64,000 nt of DNA from Limimaricola soesokkakensis (GCF_900172345.1 NZ_FWFY01000007.1:1-64000), one strand, 5' to 3'; counted from the first letter of the stretch, positions 34,083 through 43,687 are shown. Notes: generated from the letters alone by a model not told the origin. Made by a program: numbers and translations.

Positions 34083-34804
34083 TCCTTGGCGTCTTCCGCA
34101 GGCTCGATCTGGCCCCGGCGCTGCAGCCATTGCGCGATCAGCAGGCACAGCACGGCCCAGCCCGCGCCCGCGGTCCAGCCGGCGATCACGTCGGTGGGCC
34201 AATGCACCCCGAGATAGACCCGGCTGGCACCGACGAGCCCGGTCAGGATGATCGCACAGGTCATGATGTAGACCTTGATGATGCGGCGCGGCTCGAGCCG
34301 CGACAGCATCACCGCGAGCGTCAGGTAGGTTACCGCCGAAAGCATGGTGTGCCCGGAGGGAAAACTCGCCGTGTAGACATAGGAGCCATGCGGCACGAGG
34401 TCGGGGCGGGCGCGCTCGAAGAAGATCTTGGCGGTGCGGCTGAGCAGCGTGCCGCTGCCGATCGCGATCAGCAGGAACCACATGGTGCGGGTATGGCGCG
34501 ACAGCGCGAGGTAGCCCGCCACGCCGGCCGTCAGCAGGCTCAGCCAAGCCACGCCGCCCAGCGCCGTCATGTCGCGTGCCATCTCCTCGACCCAGTGCGA
34601 GCCGATCGGGTCGCTTAGATCGGCCGGGTTGCGCAGCGCCAGCAGAATCGCTTCGTCGAATGACGCCGTATCGCCCTCGACCACCTCGCCGGCGAGCAGG
34701 AAGAAGCCCAGCGCGGCCAGCGATACGAGAAACAGCAGCACCATCCACAGTTCGGGACGGCGCCGCAGCCGGGCGGGGATGTCTGTGGCAGCGGGATCAG
34801 GCAT
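34079..34804 (-). CDS. PAP2-superfamily membrane phosphatase
   Basis: 241 residues with about six membrane helices. The three phosphatase motifs are present: KIFFERARPD, the FPSGHTM loop, and SRVYLGVHWPTDVIAGW with the catalytic His. The active site would face the periplasm. Substrates in this family include phosphatidic acid, PGP and undecaprenyl pyrophosphate; the choice is open. GAGGGAAC precedes the ATG. Confidence 0.87.
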   Translation of the reverse strand: MPDPAATDIPARLRRRPELWMVLLFLVSLAALGFFLLAGEVVEGDTASFDEAILLALRNPADLSDPIGSHWVEEMARDMTALGGVAWLSLLTAGVAGYLALSRHTRTMWFLLIAIGSGTLLSRTAKIFFERARPDLVPHGSYVYTASFPSGHTMLSAVTYLTLAVMLSRLEPRRIIKVYIMTCAIILTGLVGASRVYLGVHWPTDVIAGWTAGAGWAVLCLLIAQWLQRRGQIEPAEDAKD

Positions 34805-34849
34805 GTCGTTCCCTCAACAACGGGGTCGGGGCAGGGTTCCGGAGCCGCC

Positions 34850-35668
34850 TCATGCGCCGAGCTTCGCATGCACAGCGTCGAGATCGATCTCGCGTCTCGG
34901 CGCGCGCCGCGACGGGTCGTCGATGTCATAGCCGAACAGCTCGAAGTCGCGGCCATAGACCTCCCTCACGAGATGCATCGACAGGTCGTCGAAGAACGCC
35001 TCGACCGGGTGGGCGCGCTTGGGCCCATGCCCCTCGCTTTCGTTGAAACGCGGCATCGCGCCGAGATCGACCGGATGGCGCAGCGGTGCGCACGCCAGAA
35101 CCCCGGCCATGCCGGCCTCGAAATCCTCGACATGCAGGATCACATCGTAACGCCCGCCCCCCTTGATCAGGGTCGAGACATGGCCCGACATCGCCGACCA
35201 GTGGATGTCGGGATCCATCGGCCTGTTGAAGCGGATCGTGTCGCGGACAAAGAGCAGGAACCGGCGAAAGCTGCGGATCTGGTCGAACTCGAAGCCGGTA
35301 TCGGGATCGCCCACCTCGACCCCGTATGTCTCCATCAGCTTCGGAACGAGATTGCCGCGATAGCGTCGCCCGTTGCGCTGGATGCCGCAGATCTTGTCGA
35401 AGAAGGAGGACAGGATGCGCTCATAGGGATTGCGCACGCAGCTGAAGACGAGGCTCTTATGCGCGGTGACGTTATCCGAAATGGGGCCCCGGCTGTGGTC
35501 GAGGCCCCATTTGTGCAGCCCTTCCTGCGCGTCGTGGATGTCGCCGTCGAAGAACCGGCCGTGATCCGAGCGGTACATGATCTGGCCGATGGTCGAGCAG
35601 GCGCATTTCGGCACCACCCGATAGACCATGCTTTCGCTCTCGGTCATCCAGGTGCCCGGAAACCCCAT
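34850..35668 (-). CDS. Sulfotransferase family 2-like protein
   Basis: 272 residues. VYRVVPKCACSTIGQIMYRS is the 5'-phosphosulfate loop of PAPS-dependent sulfotransferases (PKCACS-x-x), and FSCVRNPYERILSSFFDKI is the 3'-phosphate loop. This is the carbohydrate-type sulfotransferase family (chondroitin/dermatan-like). It has no membrane segment. The start at MGFPGT follows GGGAGAG. It is divergent from a glycosyltransferase with 142 bp between them, which suggests that both work on one surface glycan. Confidence 0.78.
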   Translation of the reverse strand: MGFPGTWMTESESMVYRVVPKCACSTIGQIMYRSDHGRFFDGDIHDAQEGLHKWGLDHSRGPISDNVTAHKSLVFSCVRNPYERILSSFFDKICGIQRNGRRYRGNLVPKLMETYGVEVGDPDTGFEFDQIRSFRRFLLFVRDTIRFNRPMDPDIHWSAMSGHVSTLIKGGGRYDVILHVEDFEAGMAGVLACAPLRHPVDLGAMPRFNESEGHGPKRAHPVEAFFDDLSMHLVREVYGRDFELFGYDIDDPSRRAPRREIDLDAVHAKLGA

Positions 35669-35810
35669 GCGTGCTCTCCCATTCCTGCGTTGACGCGCCC
35701 GCGCCACAAGGGACGGCGAAATCCCCGCAGCCCTGTTTAGGGGAGGGTCGGACGGGCTATCAAGGCGCAAACCGCCGCCAGTTCCGGCGCGTGGCGCAGC
35801 GGAAACGGAC

Positions 35811-37382
35811 ATGACGCGCATCGCCTTCATCCTGCTGGTTCACAAGGACCCCGAGGCGGTCGTCCGACAGGCGCGCGGGCTCGCCGCCTCGGGTGACGCG
35901 GTGGCGGTTCATCTCGACGCCCGCGCCCCGGCCGAGGCCTGGCGGATCCTGCAGAATGGGTTGTGCGCCGAACCCGGCGTGGTGCTGGTCGAACGGCGCC
36001 GGCGCTGCGGCTGGGGCGGCTGGAGCCTCGTCGCCGCCACCATCTCGGCGCTGCGTCTCGCGCTCGCGCGGTTTCCCGATGCCACGCACTTCTACCTGCT
36101 GTCGGGCGACTGCATGGCAATCAAGTCTGCGGCCCATGCGCATGAGCTGTTGGCACGCGAGGATGCCGACTGGATCGAGAGCGTCGACTTCTTCGACGGC
36201 GGCTGGATCAAGACCGGCATGCAGGAGGAGCGGCTGACGCGCTGGCATCTCTTCAACGAGCGCGAGCGCAAGGGGTTGTTCTATGCCAGTCTCGGCCTGC
36301 AGCGACGGCTGGGGCTGCGCCGCCGGCTGCCCGCCGACATCCGGCTGATGATCGGCTCGCAATGGTGGTGCCTGCGCCGTGCCACGGTGGAGGCAGTGCT
36401 GCGTCTGCTGGACGAACGGCCCGATCTGCGGCGGCTGTTCCGCTGGAGCTGGATCCCCGACGAAACGCTGTTCCAGACGCTGGTGCGCCACCTCGTGCCC
36501 CGCGAAGAGATCCGATCGCGCAGCCCGACCTTTCTCGCCTTCACCGATTACGGCATGCCCGCGAGCTTCCACGACGACCATCACGAGATGCTGCTGGCAC
36601 AGAACGCGCTCTTTGCACGCAAGATCAGCCCGTGCGCGACGCGGCTGCGGGCGCGGCTTTCGGAGCTGTGGGCATCGCAGCGACGCGATTTTCCACGCGG
36701 CGGCGACGGGCGGCGGCTGCATGACTACCTGACCGGGCGCGGCCGGATCGGGGAAAGATACGGGCCACGGGCGTGGGAGGTCGGCGGCAGGGTCGGGGTC
36801 GGGCGCGAGCTTTTGCTGATCGTCGCGCATAAGCGGCACGTGGCCAAGCGGCTGGTGGGCATGATCAGGCAGCTGGGCGATCCCGCCGTGTTCGACTACG
36901 TCTTCGACGAGGAGGGGGCGGCGTTGCCTCCGCTGGGCGGCTTCGAGCGTGGCCTTGCCAAGCGATCGCGGCACCCCCGGGCGATGCTGCGGGTGCTGTT
37001 CGAGGCACAGGACCTGGCGCGGCTGGCGATTTGTATCGATCCCTGCCGTCTCGACCTGGTCCAAGAGCTTACGGAAGACCGCACCGATCTGCGCGTTCTC
37101 GAGATCGCGACGCGGATCGACGACGCCTATCTGCGCCTGCATGCGCAGCGCCTGAAGCTTGCGGATACCGACGAGGCGGGGCTCGATCTGCTGATGCCGA
37201 CGCTGCGCCGGCAGTTCGATGGCGAGAGCCGCGCCTTGGGCGAGGCGGGCATCGCGCGTCATTACCGGCTTGTCGAGGGCGCGCCCGCGGAGGACAACGC
37301 GAAGGCGTTGCAGGCGTTTCTCGACATCCCGGCGGATACTGCGCTGGGCATCGCGCGGACGCCGCACTTGTTCGACGACTGA
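35811..37382 (+). CDS. GT14-like beta-1,6-GlcNAc-type glycosyltransferase with long C-terminal domain
   Basis: 523 residues. The N-terminal half matches the core-2/I-branching enzyme fold: IAFILLVHKDPEAV, VVLVERRRRCGWGGWSLV, THFYLLSGDCMAIKS, IGSQWWCLRRATVEAVL and SWIPDETLFQTLV. The C-terminal 230 residues have no clear catalytic features and resemble the DUF5928-type extension seen in Rhodobacterales homologues. It has no signal or membrane segment. With the divergent sulfotransferase it may make a sulfated surface polymer. The ATG overlaps no neighbour; HIT follows by 10 bp. Confidence 0.75.
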   Translation: MTRIAFILLVHKDPEAVVRQARGLAASGDAVAVHLDARAPAEAWRILQNGLCAEPGVVLVERRRRCGWGGWSLVAATISALRLALARFPDATHFYLLSGDCMAIKSAAHAHELLAREDADWIESVDFFDGGWIKTGMQEERLTRWHLFNERERKGLFYASLGLQRRLGLRRRLPADIRLMIGSQWWCLRRATVEAVLRLLDERPDLRRLFRWSWIPDETLFQTLVRHLVPREEIRSRSPTFLAFTDYGMPASFHDDHHEMLLAQNALFARKISPCATRLRARLSELWASQRRDFPRGGDGRRLHDYLTGRGRIGERYGPRAWEVGGRVGVGRELLLIVAHKRHVAKRLVGMIRQLGDPAVFDYVFDEEGAALPPLGGFERGLAKRSRHPRAMLRVLFEAQDLARLAICIDPCRLDLVQELTEDRTDLRVLEIATRIDDAYLRLHAQRLKLADTDEAGLDLLMPTLRRQFDGESRALGEAGIARHYRLVEGAPAEDNAKALQAFLDIPADTALGIARTPHLFDD

Positions 37383-37392
37383 GGAGGAAGCG

Positions 37393-37758
37393 ATGCGCTT
37401 CGACTATGACGACCAGAACATCTTCGCGAAGATCCTGCGCGGTGAGATTCCCAACAAGACCGTGCTCGAGACCGAGCACACGCTCGCCTTCGAGGACATC
37501 GCGCCGCAGGCGCCGGTGCATGTGCTGGTGATCCCGAAGGGGGCCTATGTCAGCTACGACCACTTCGCGCGCGATGCCTCGGACGCGGAGATCCTCGACT
37601 TCACCCGCGCGGTGGCACGGATCTGCGAGGAGGCGGATGTCGAGGCCGGCTTCCGCGCGATCTCCAATGCCCGTGCCCATGGCGTGCAGGAGGTGCCGCA
37701 TTTCCACGTGCACATCCTCGGCGGTCGGCCCTTGGGCCGGATGCTGGAGCGCGTCTGA
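37393..37758 (+). CDS. HIT-family nucleotide hydrolase
   Basis: 121 residues. NIFAKILRGEIPNKTVLETE and the HFHVHILGGRPLG active site (His-x-His-x-His) are typical of the HinT branch, which cleaves nucleoside phosphoramidates. GAGGAGGAAG precedes the ATG. It lies 10 bp after the glycosyltransferase gene and is likely read with it, without an obvious shared task. Confidence 0.9.
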   Translation: MRFDYDDQNIFAKILRGEIPNKTVLETEHTLAFEDIAPQAPVHVLVIPKGAYVSYDHFARDASDAEILDFTRAVARICEEADVEAGFRAISNARAHGVQEVPHFHVHILGGRPLGRMLERV

Positions 37759-37822
37759 GACCGGCAGGCGGCGCGACCCTGACATGGGGGTTTGCGCCGT
37801 CACCGGGGAGGGGTGCAGGGGA

Positions 37823-38830
37823 TCAGGGCTTCTGCGAGGCGGCAGTGCGGATCGCATCGGCGATACGGCGCGGCTCAGGGCTGTCGCCCTTGGCGGGCCA
37901 GCCTTCGCGCTGGGCGGTACGGTCGCCGTCGGTTGCCTCCGTCTGGTCGTGGAACAGCACCATCCGGGTCGGGTAGGGCAGATCGACGCCCTTCTCGTTC
38001 AGCGCGTTGTAGGTGTCGCGGATCACCCGGCCCCAGACGTGCACCACGTTCGCACGGGCGGGTTCGGTCCACCAGCGCAGGCGGATCGTGTTGCCGTCGG
38101 CGTCCATGCCCCACGGGATCGCCTCGGGTGCGGGATCGGACAGCACGCCGTCGCAGCGGCTCGCGGCCTCGACCATGATCGCGCAGGCCCCGTCGATATC
38201 GTCGGAGCATCCGATCAGCACGTCGTACTGCGAGCGCCGCTTGTCGAAGGCCGTGTTGACCACCACCGCGTCGGTGTAGATGTCCGAGTTCGGGATCACC
38301 ACGCGGCGGCCGTCATAGGTCTTGATGAGCGTGGCGCGGGTCTCGATCCGCTCGACCGTGCCTTCGTGCCCGCCTGAAACGATCTGGTCGCCCACCTCGA
38401 AGGGCTGGCGGATCAGGATCAGGATGCCCGCCAGCATGTTCTGCAGGATGTCCTTGAAGGCGAAGCCGATCGCGACCGAGCCGATCCCGAGGCCGGCGAA
38501 GAGATCGCCCGGCGAGATGGAGGGCGCGACGATGGTGACGGCGAGCATGATGCCGAGGATCGTCACCAGCCAGCGCAGCAGGCTCGCACCGACGTCCCCG
38601 AGGTTGTCGCGGCCGCGCTTCCTGCCGGAGCGGCGCACCAGCGCCGCCGCGCCGCGTGCGAGAAACCAGAAGAGGACCAGAAGCACGAGCGCCACGGCGA
38701 TATTCGGCAGCAGCCGGAAGAAACCGTCGGCCCATGCGTCGATCTTCTCGAATATGTTGCCGGTGTCTGCCTCGACACCGGCGAAGCTGTCGATGTCCTC
38801 GCGCGGGGCGGTCTGCGTTTCTTCTTCCAT
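37823..38830 (-). CDS. Small-conductance mechanosensitive channel (MscS family)
   Basis: 335 residues. Three helices (IAVALVLLVLFWFLARGAAA, WLVTILGIMLAVTIV, and the pore helix GLGIGSVAIGFAFKDILQNM) are followed by the beta domain IRQPFEVGDQIVSGGHEGTV and RRVVIPNSDIYTDAV. A soluble C-terminal cage follows with a polar tail. It releases solutes on hypo-osmotic shock. GGAGGG lies before the ATG. It is convergent with the HIT gene. Confidence 0.92.
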   Translation of the reverse strand: MEEETQTAPREDIDSFAGVEADTGNIFEKIDAWADGFFRLLPNIAVALVLLVLFWFLARGAAALVRRSGRKRGRDNLGDVGASLLRWLVTILGIMLAVTIVAPSISPGDLFAGLGIGSVAIGFAFKDILQNMLAGILILIRQPFEVGDQIVSGGHEGTVERIETRATLIKTYDGRRVVIPNSDIYTDAVVVNTAFDKRRSQYDVLIGCSDDIDGACAIMVEAASRCDGVLSDPAPEAIPWGMDADGNTIRLRWWTEPARANVVHVWGRVIRDTYNALNEKGVDLPYPTRMVLFHDQTEATDGDRTAQREGWPAKGDSPEPRRIADAIRTAASQKP

Positions 38831-38860
38831 GCGGTCCCTCCTGTCGGCGGAGGGGCAACC

Positions 38861-39811
38861 TCAGGCGGCGGAGACGGGTTCCTTGGCCTTGGAGGTCAGC
38901 TGCAGGAACACGTCCTCCAGATCCGCCTCCTCGGTCTTCACGTCCGAAAGCCGCATGCCGCCTGCGCGGATCGCGTCGAGCACCGTGCCCGCGCCCATCT
39001 TCGACGCGTCATAGCTGAAGGCCAGCGCCCCGCCCGGCCGCTCGGTAACGCTGACGCCCTCGGGCAGGGCCGGGATCGCGGCGGGGCCCTCGGGGGTCAC
39101 CACCAGCGTCTTGCCGCTGACCCGGCCCACGAGGTTCGCGGTGGTGTCGCGGGTGATGACGCGGCCCTGGTCGATGATCGCGATCTCGTCGCACATCTCC
39201 TGCGCCTCTTCGAGGTAATGCGTCGTCAGGATGATCGTCGTGCCCTGCTCGTTGAGCTTGCGGACGTTGCGCCACAGCATGTTGCGCAGTTCGATGTCGA
39301 CGCCCGCCGTCGGCTCGTCGAGCACCAGCACGCGGGGGGAGTGCACCAGCGCCTTGGCAAGCAGCAGCCGCCGCCGCATGCCGCCCGAGAGCGAACGGGC
39401 ATAGGCATCGGCCTTGTCGGCAAGCCCCACGAGGTCGAGAAGCTCCATGGTGCGACGCTGGGATTTCGGCACGCCCCAGAGCCCCGCCTGCACGTCGAGC
39501 GCGCCCCGCGGTGTGAAGAACGGGTCGAGGACGAGTTCCTGCGGCATCACGCCGATCGCCGCGCGCGACTGGCGCGGGTTCACATCCTGATCGAAGCCCC
39601 AGATCTTCACCCGCCCTTCGGATTTGAGCACCAAGCCGGCCATGATGTTGATCATCGTCGACTTGCCGGCGCCGTTGGGGCCCAGGAGGCCGAAGATCGA
39701 CCCCGCCGGGATCGACAGGTCGACGCCGTCGAGCGCCAGCTTGGCCGGAGATCTGGCGCTGGGTGCATAGGTCTTCTTCAGGCCGGTGATCTCGATGGCG
39801 GCGTCGGTCAT
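38861..39811 (-). CDS. ABC transporter ATP-binding protein
   Basis: 316 residues. Walker A GPNGAGKST, signature LSGGMRRRL, Walker B VLVLDEPTAGVD and the His-switch TTHYLEEAQEM are complete. The C-terminal 90-residue extension is seen in the DrrA/YadG group of exporters. Its usual partner is an ABC-2 permease in the next gene; here MscS follows and a zinc-finger gene is divergent, so the permease must be elsewhere. The cargo is unknown. Confidence 0.88.
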   Translation of the reverse strand: MTDAAIEITGLKKTYAPSARSPAKLALDGVDLSIPAGSIFGLLGPNGAGKSTMINIMAGLVLKSEGRVKIWGFDQDVNPRQSRAAIGVMPQELVLDPFFTPRGALDVQAGLWGVPKSQRRTMELLDLVGLADKADAYARSLSGGMRRRLLLAKALVHSPRVLVLDEPTAGVDIELRNMLWRNVRKLNEQGTTIILTTHYLEEAQEMCDEIAIIDQGRVITRDTTANLVGRVSGKTLVVTPEGPAAIPALPEGVSVTERPGGALAFSYDASKMGAGTVLDAIRAGGMRLSDVKTEEADLEDVFLQLTSKAKEPVSAA

Positions 39812-39919
39812 GGCTCGTGTCCTTTCGCGTCTTGTCCCTGCGGGCGGGGCGGCTAGAATGTAGCGCGATCAGGGCCGGGTCCATGCCCGGCCGCTCCCGT
39901 TTGCAAGGCAAGGCCCCTC

Positions 39920-40162
39920 ATGACACTTCCCGCGCCCGAGACCAAGATCGTCGACACCTGGCGCATCGCCTGCGACGGCGGCAGCGCGGGGCTCGGCCAT
40001 CCGCGCGTCTGGCTGATGATCCCGCACGATACCGGCTGGGTCGACTGCTCCTATTGCGACGCGCGCTACATCCACCGTGACTTCGCCGAGAAGGGCGCGG
40101 AGGGGCTGGACGACATCACCCGCGGGCAGGATCGCTCGGGCCAGGAGAACGAAACCCGCTGA
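39920..40162 (+). CDS. CHCC zinc-finger domain protein
   Basis: 80 residues. [18 protein letters not shown] and [12 protein letters not shown] supply the C-x(8)-H ... C-x2-C zinc site of the zf-CHCC family, related to mitochondrial NDUFS6. A role in a respiratory complex is known only for the mitochondrial form. The C-terminus is a short polar tail. It stands alone before polA. Confidence 0.82.
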   Translation: MTLPAPETKIVDTWRIACDGGSAGLGHPRVWLMIPHDTGWVDCSYCDARYIHRDFAEKGAEGLDDITRGQDRSGQENETR

Positions 40163-40179
40163 GGCGGGCGCTCCGGCCC

Positions 40180-40225
40180 CAATTTCCTTGCAAAGGAAAT
40201 TGCCCGAATTCTTGCAAGAATTCGG
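40180..40225. repeat. Two tandem palindromes in the polA leader
   Basis: The first has 10-bp arms CAATTTCCTT / AAGGAAATTG around GCA (40180-40202). The second is a perfect 22-bp palindrome, CCGAATTCTTGCAAGAATTC plus GG (40204-40225). They share the core CTTGCAA, are separated by one base, and end 36 bp before the polA start. They could be protein-binding sites or paired hairpins in the leader. Confidence 0.75.
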
Positions 40226-40260
40226 TTTGAATTGACACGACATCGCGAAAGAGGGCGGGC

Positions 40261-43056
40261 ATGACGCAATTCGGCAAGGGGTGCCACCTGCACCTGATCG
40301 ACGGCTCGGCCTTCATTTTCCGCGCCTATCACGCGCTGCCACCGCTGACCCGCAAATCGGACGGTTTGCCGGTCGGCGCGGTGTCGGGCTTCGTCAACAT
40401 GCTGCAGCGCTATATCGACGGCAACACTGGCCCCGACGCCGCCACCCATGTCGCGGTGATCTTCGACAAGGGCTCCCACACCTTCCGCAACGATCTCTAC
40501 GACCTCTACAAGGCCAATCGCGAGGCGATGCCCGAGGATCTGCGGCCGCAGATCCCGCTGACGCGTCGCGCCACCGAGGCGTTCAATATCGCCTGCAAGG
40601 AGAAGGAAGGCTTCGAGGCCGACGACATCATCGCAGCACTTTCCTGCCAAGCCCGGGACGCCGGCGGCCGCGTCACCATTATCTCATCCGACAAGGACCT
40701 GATGCAACTCGTCGGCGACGGGGTTGAAATGCTCGACCCGATGAAGAGCCGCCGCATCGACCGCGACGGCGTATTCGAGAAATTCGGCGTCTGGCCCGAC
40801 CGTGTCGTCGACGTGCAGGCGCTCGCGGGCGATTCGGTCGATAACGTTCCGGGCGCGCCCGGCATCGGCATCAAGACGGCGGCGCTCCTGATCAACGAGT
40901 TCGGCGATCTCGAGACGCTTCTGGAGCGCGCCGGCGAAATCAAGCAGCCCAAGCGACGCCAGACGCTGATCGAGCACGAAAAACAAATCCGGCTCTCGAA
41001 GCAGCTGGTGGCGCTGGATTGCGACTGCCCGCTCGACTTCACGCTCGACGATCTCGAGATCCGCGAGCCGGACCCCGAGGCGCTGTTGGGCTTTCTCGCC
41101 GAGATGGAGTTCCGAACCATCACCCGCCGCGTCGCCGAGAAACTGGGGCAGGAGGCGCCGGTGGTGCCCGAGGTGGCCGCGACCGAGGCGGTCGAGCCCG
41201 AGCCTGAGGTCCCCTTCGATCATGCCGGCTACCAGAAGGTGACGACGGCCGAGGAGCTGCAGGTCTGGATCGACGCGATCCGCGAGCTGGGCCATGTCGC
41301 GGTCGACACCGAGACCACCAGCCTCGACGAAATGCGTGCCGAGCTCGTCGGCATCTCGCTGGCGCTGACACCGGGTCATGCCTGCTACATCCCGCTGTGC
41401 CACAGCGAGGGCGGCGACGATCTGTTCGGGGGTGCCCAGCTCTGCGCGGGGCAGATGCCGATGGAGGAGGCGCTGGCGATGCTGAAGCCGGTGCTGGAGG
41501 ACACCTCGATCCTCAAGATCGGCCAGAACATGAAATACGACCTGAAGATATTCGCCGGTCTCGGAATCGACGTGGCGCCCTTCGACGACACGATGCTCCT
41601 GAGCTACGCGATGCATGCGGGGCTGCATGGGCACGGCATGGATACGCTCAGCGAACGCTATCTCGGCCATCTGCCGATCCCGATCAAGCAAGTGATCGGC
41701 ACCGGCAAGTCGGCGGTGACATTCGATCGGGTCGGCATCGACGAGGCGGTGAAATACGCGGCCGAGGACGCCGACATCACGCTGCGCCTGTGGAAGCGGT
41801 TCAAGCCGGAACTGCATCGCAACCGCGTCACCACCGTCTACGAGACGCTGGAGCGCCCGCTGGTGCCGGTACTGGCGCGGATGGAGCGGGCGGGCGTCGA
41901 GGTCGACCGCGAGGTGCTGTCGCGCATGTCCAACGCCTTCGCGCAGAAGATGGCGGGGCTGGAGGCCGAAATCCACGAGAAGGCCGGACGCCCCTTCAAT
42001 GTCGGGAGCCCCAAGCAACTGGGCGAGATCCTGTTCGACGACCTCGGCCTGCCCGGCGGCAAGAAGGGCAAGACCGGGGCCTATGCGACGGGAGCCGACA
42101 TCCTCGAAGATCTCGCCACCGAGCACGAGCTACCGCGCCTCGTGCTCGACTGGCGGCAGATCTCGAAGCTGAAATCGACCTATACCGACAGCCTGCAGGA
42201 GCACATCCACCCCGAGACCGGGCGGGTGCACACCTCGTATTCGATCGCGGGCGCCAACACCGGCCGCCTCGCTTCGACCGACCCGAATCTGCAGAACATC
42301 CCGATCCGCACCGACGAAGGCCGCCGCATCCGCGAGGCCTTCGTCGCGCCCAAGGGCCGGGTGCTGGTCTCGCTCGACTACAGCCAGATCGAGCTGCGTA
42401 TCCTTGCCCACATGGCGGGGATCGAGGAGCTGAAACAGGCGTTCCGCGAGGGGCAGGACATCCACGCCGCCACCGCGTCGGAGATGTTCAACGTGCCCCT
42501 CGAGGAGATGACGCCCGAGATCCGGCGGCAGGCCAAGGCGATCAATTTCGGCGTGATCTACGGCATCTCGGGCTTCGGCCTCGCCCGCAACCTGCGGATT
42601 CCGCGCGAGCAGGCGCAGGGCTTCATCGACCGCTACTTCGAGCGTTTCCCAGGCATCCGCACTTACATGGACGAGACCACCGCCTTCGCGAAGGCCAATG
42701 GCTATGTCCAGACGCTGTTCGGGCGGCGCATCAACACGCCCGAGATCAACGCCAAGGGGCCGGGGGCGGGGTTCGCCAAGCGCGCCGCGATCAACGCGCC
42801 GATCCAGGGCACGGCGGCCGACATCATCCGCCGTGCGATGATCCGCATGGACGATGCCATCGCCGCCGTGCCTTCGGCGCGGATGCTGTTGCAGGTGCAT
42901 GACGAATTGCTGTTTGAGGTCGACGAGGCCGAGGCCGATGCGCTGATCCCCATCGCCCGCGAGGTGATGGAAAACGCCGCGCGGCCCGCGGTGCATCTCG
43001 ACGTGCAGCTGCTGGCCGAGGGCGGGCAGGGTCGGACCTGGGCCGAGGCGCACTGA
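40261..43056 (+). CDS. polA: DNA polymerase I
   Basis: 931 residues with all three activities. The 5' nuclease domain opens with HLHLIDGSAFIFRAYHALPP and has ADDIIAALS. A 3'-5' exonuclease with the DEDD acid pair VAVDTETTSLDEM and IGQNMKYDLKIF near residue 425 appears intact. The polymerase has motifs A (VSLDYSQIELRILAHMAG), B (RRQAKAINFGVIYG) and C (QVHDELLFEV). It fills repair gaps and removes Okazaki primers. The frame is undisturbed. Confidence 0.96.
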   Translation: MTQFGKGCHLHLIDGSAFIFRAYHALPPLTRKSDGLPVGAVSGFVNMLQRYIDGNTGPDAATHVAVIFDKGSHTFRNDLYDLYKANREAMPEDLRPQIPLTRRATEAFNIACKEKEGFEADDIIAALSCQARDAGGRVTIISSDKDLMQLVGDGVEMLDPMKSRRIDRDGVFEKFGVWPDRVVDVQALAGDSVDNVPGAPGIGIKTAALLINEFGDLETLLERAGEIKQPKRRQTLIEHEKQIRLSKQLVALDCDCPLDFTLDDLEIREPDPEALLGFLAEMEFRTITRRVAEKLGQEAPVVPEVAATEAVEPEPEVPFDHAGYQKVTTAEELQVWIDAIRELGHVAVDTETTSLDEMRAELVGISLALTPGHACYIPLCHSEGGDDLFGGAQLCAGQMPMEEALAMLKPVLEDTSILKIGQNMKYDLKIFAGLGIDVAPFDDTMLLSYAMHAGLHGHGMDTLSERYLGHLPIPIKQVIGTGKSAVTFDRVGIDEAVKYAAEDADITLRLWKRFKPELHRNRVTTVYETLERPLVPVLARMERAGVEVDREVLSRMSNAFAQKMAGLEAEIHEKAGRPFNVGSPKQLGEILFDDLGLPGGKKGKTGAYATGADILEDLATEHELPRLVLDWRQISKLKSTYTDSLQEHIHPETGRVHTSYSIAGANTGRLASTDPNLQNIPIRTDEGRRIREAFVAPKGRVLVSLDYSQIELRILAHMAGIEELKQAFREGQDIHAATASEMFNVPLEEMTPEIRRQAKAINFGVIYGISGFGLARNLRIPREQAQGFIDRYFERFPGIRTYMDETTAFAKANGYVQTLFGRRINTPEINAKGPGAGFAKRAAINAPIQGTAADIIRRAMIRMDDAIAAVPSARMLLQVHDELLFEVDEAEADALIPIAREVMENAARPAVHLDVQLLAEGGQGRTWAEAH

Positions 43057-43137
43057 ACGGAACCGCGCCCCTCGCGCATCGTTGCCTTGCCGAAGCGGGC
43101 GGCGGCAACGTGGCCGCCCGTCCAGCACGAGGATTCA

Positions 43138-43632
43138 ATGATGGGCGAGCACAGCCAAGAGAAGCGCGTGGAAATGTTCTGGAAGCGGATCGATGGTCTG
43201 CATGCCGGGCTGATCGGGCTGAAGGGCACCGACCGGCTGATTCCGATGGCGCATTACACCGACCCCGAAGCGGGCTGCCTGTGGTTCATCGGCCATGACG
43301 GCACCGAACTGGCGGAGCGGGCCGAGACCGGTCCGCAGGACGCGGTCTTCGCGGTGACCAGCGACGAACATGGCATCTACACCCATGTCCACGGCACGCT
43401 GACGCTGAGCCATGACGAGCAGAAGCTCGACGAGCTGTGGTCGAAGGTGGCCGCGAGCTGGTTCGAGGATGGGCGCCGCGATCCCGACATCCGGCTGCTA
43501 TGCCTGACGCTGAACTCGGCCGAGGTCTGGACCTCGACCACCTCCGCCGCGCGGTTCCTCTACGAGACCGCCAAGGGCAACCTGTCGGAGAACAAGCCCG
43601 ACGTGGGCGACAAGTATTCGCTGACGTTCTGA
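43138..43632 (+). CDS. Pyridoxamine 5'-phosphate oxidase-like (general stress 26 type) protein
   Basis: 164 residues. FWKRIDGLHAGLIGLKG, RLIPMAHYTDPEAGCLWFIG and LWSKVAASWFEDGRRDPDIR follow the split-barrel flavin-binding fold of the GS26-like PNPOx group. It probably binds FMN or a related cofactor; a PLP-synthesis role is unlikely because the family is divergent from PdxH. CGAGGA precedes two adjacent ATGs, so the start could be 43141. It is followed by a strong terminator. Confidence 0.82.
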   Translation: MMGEHSQEKRVEMFWKRIDGLHAGLIGLKGTDRLIPMAHYTDPEAGCLWFIGHDGTELAERAETGPQDAVFAVTSDEHGIYTHVHGTLTLSHDEQKLDELWSKVAASWFEDGRRDPDIRLLCLTLNSAEVWTSTTSAARFLYETAKGNLSENKPDVGDKYSLTF

Positions 43633-43652
43633 AACAAGGCGTCCATGATACG

Positions 43653-43687
43653 GGAAGGGCGGCCTTGGGGCCGCCCTTCCTTTATTT
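43653..43687 (+). terminator. Rho-independent terminator
   Basis: A 12-bp stem GGAAGGGCGGCC / GGCCGCCCTTCC with a TTGG loop is followed by TTTATTT, 20 nt after the PNPOx-like stop. Confidence 0.88.
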
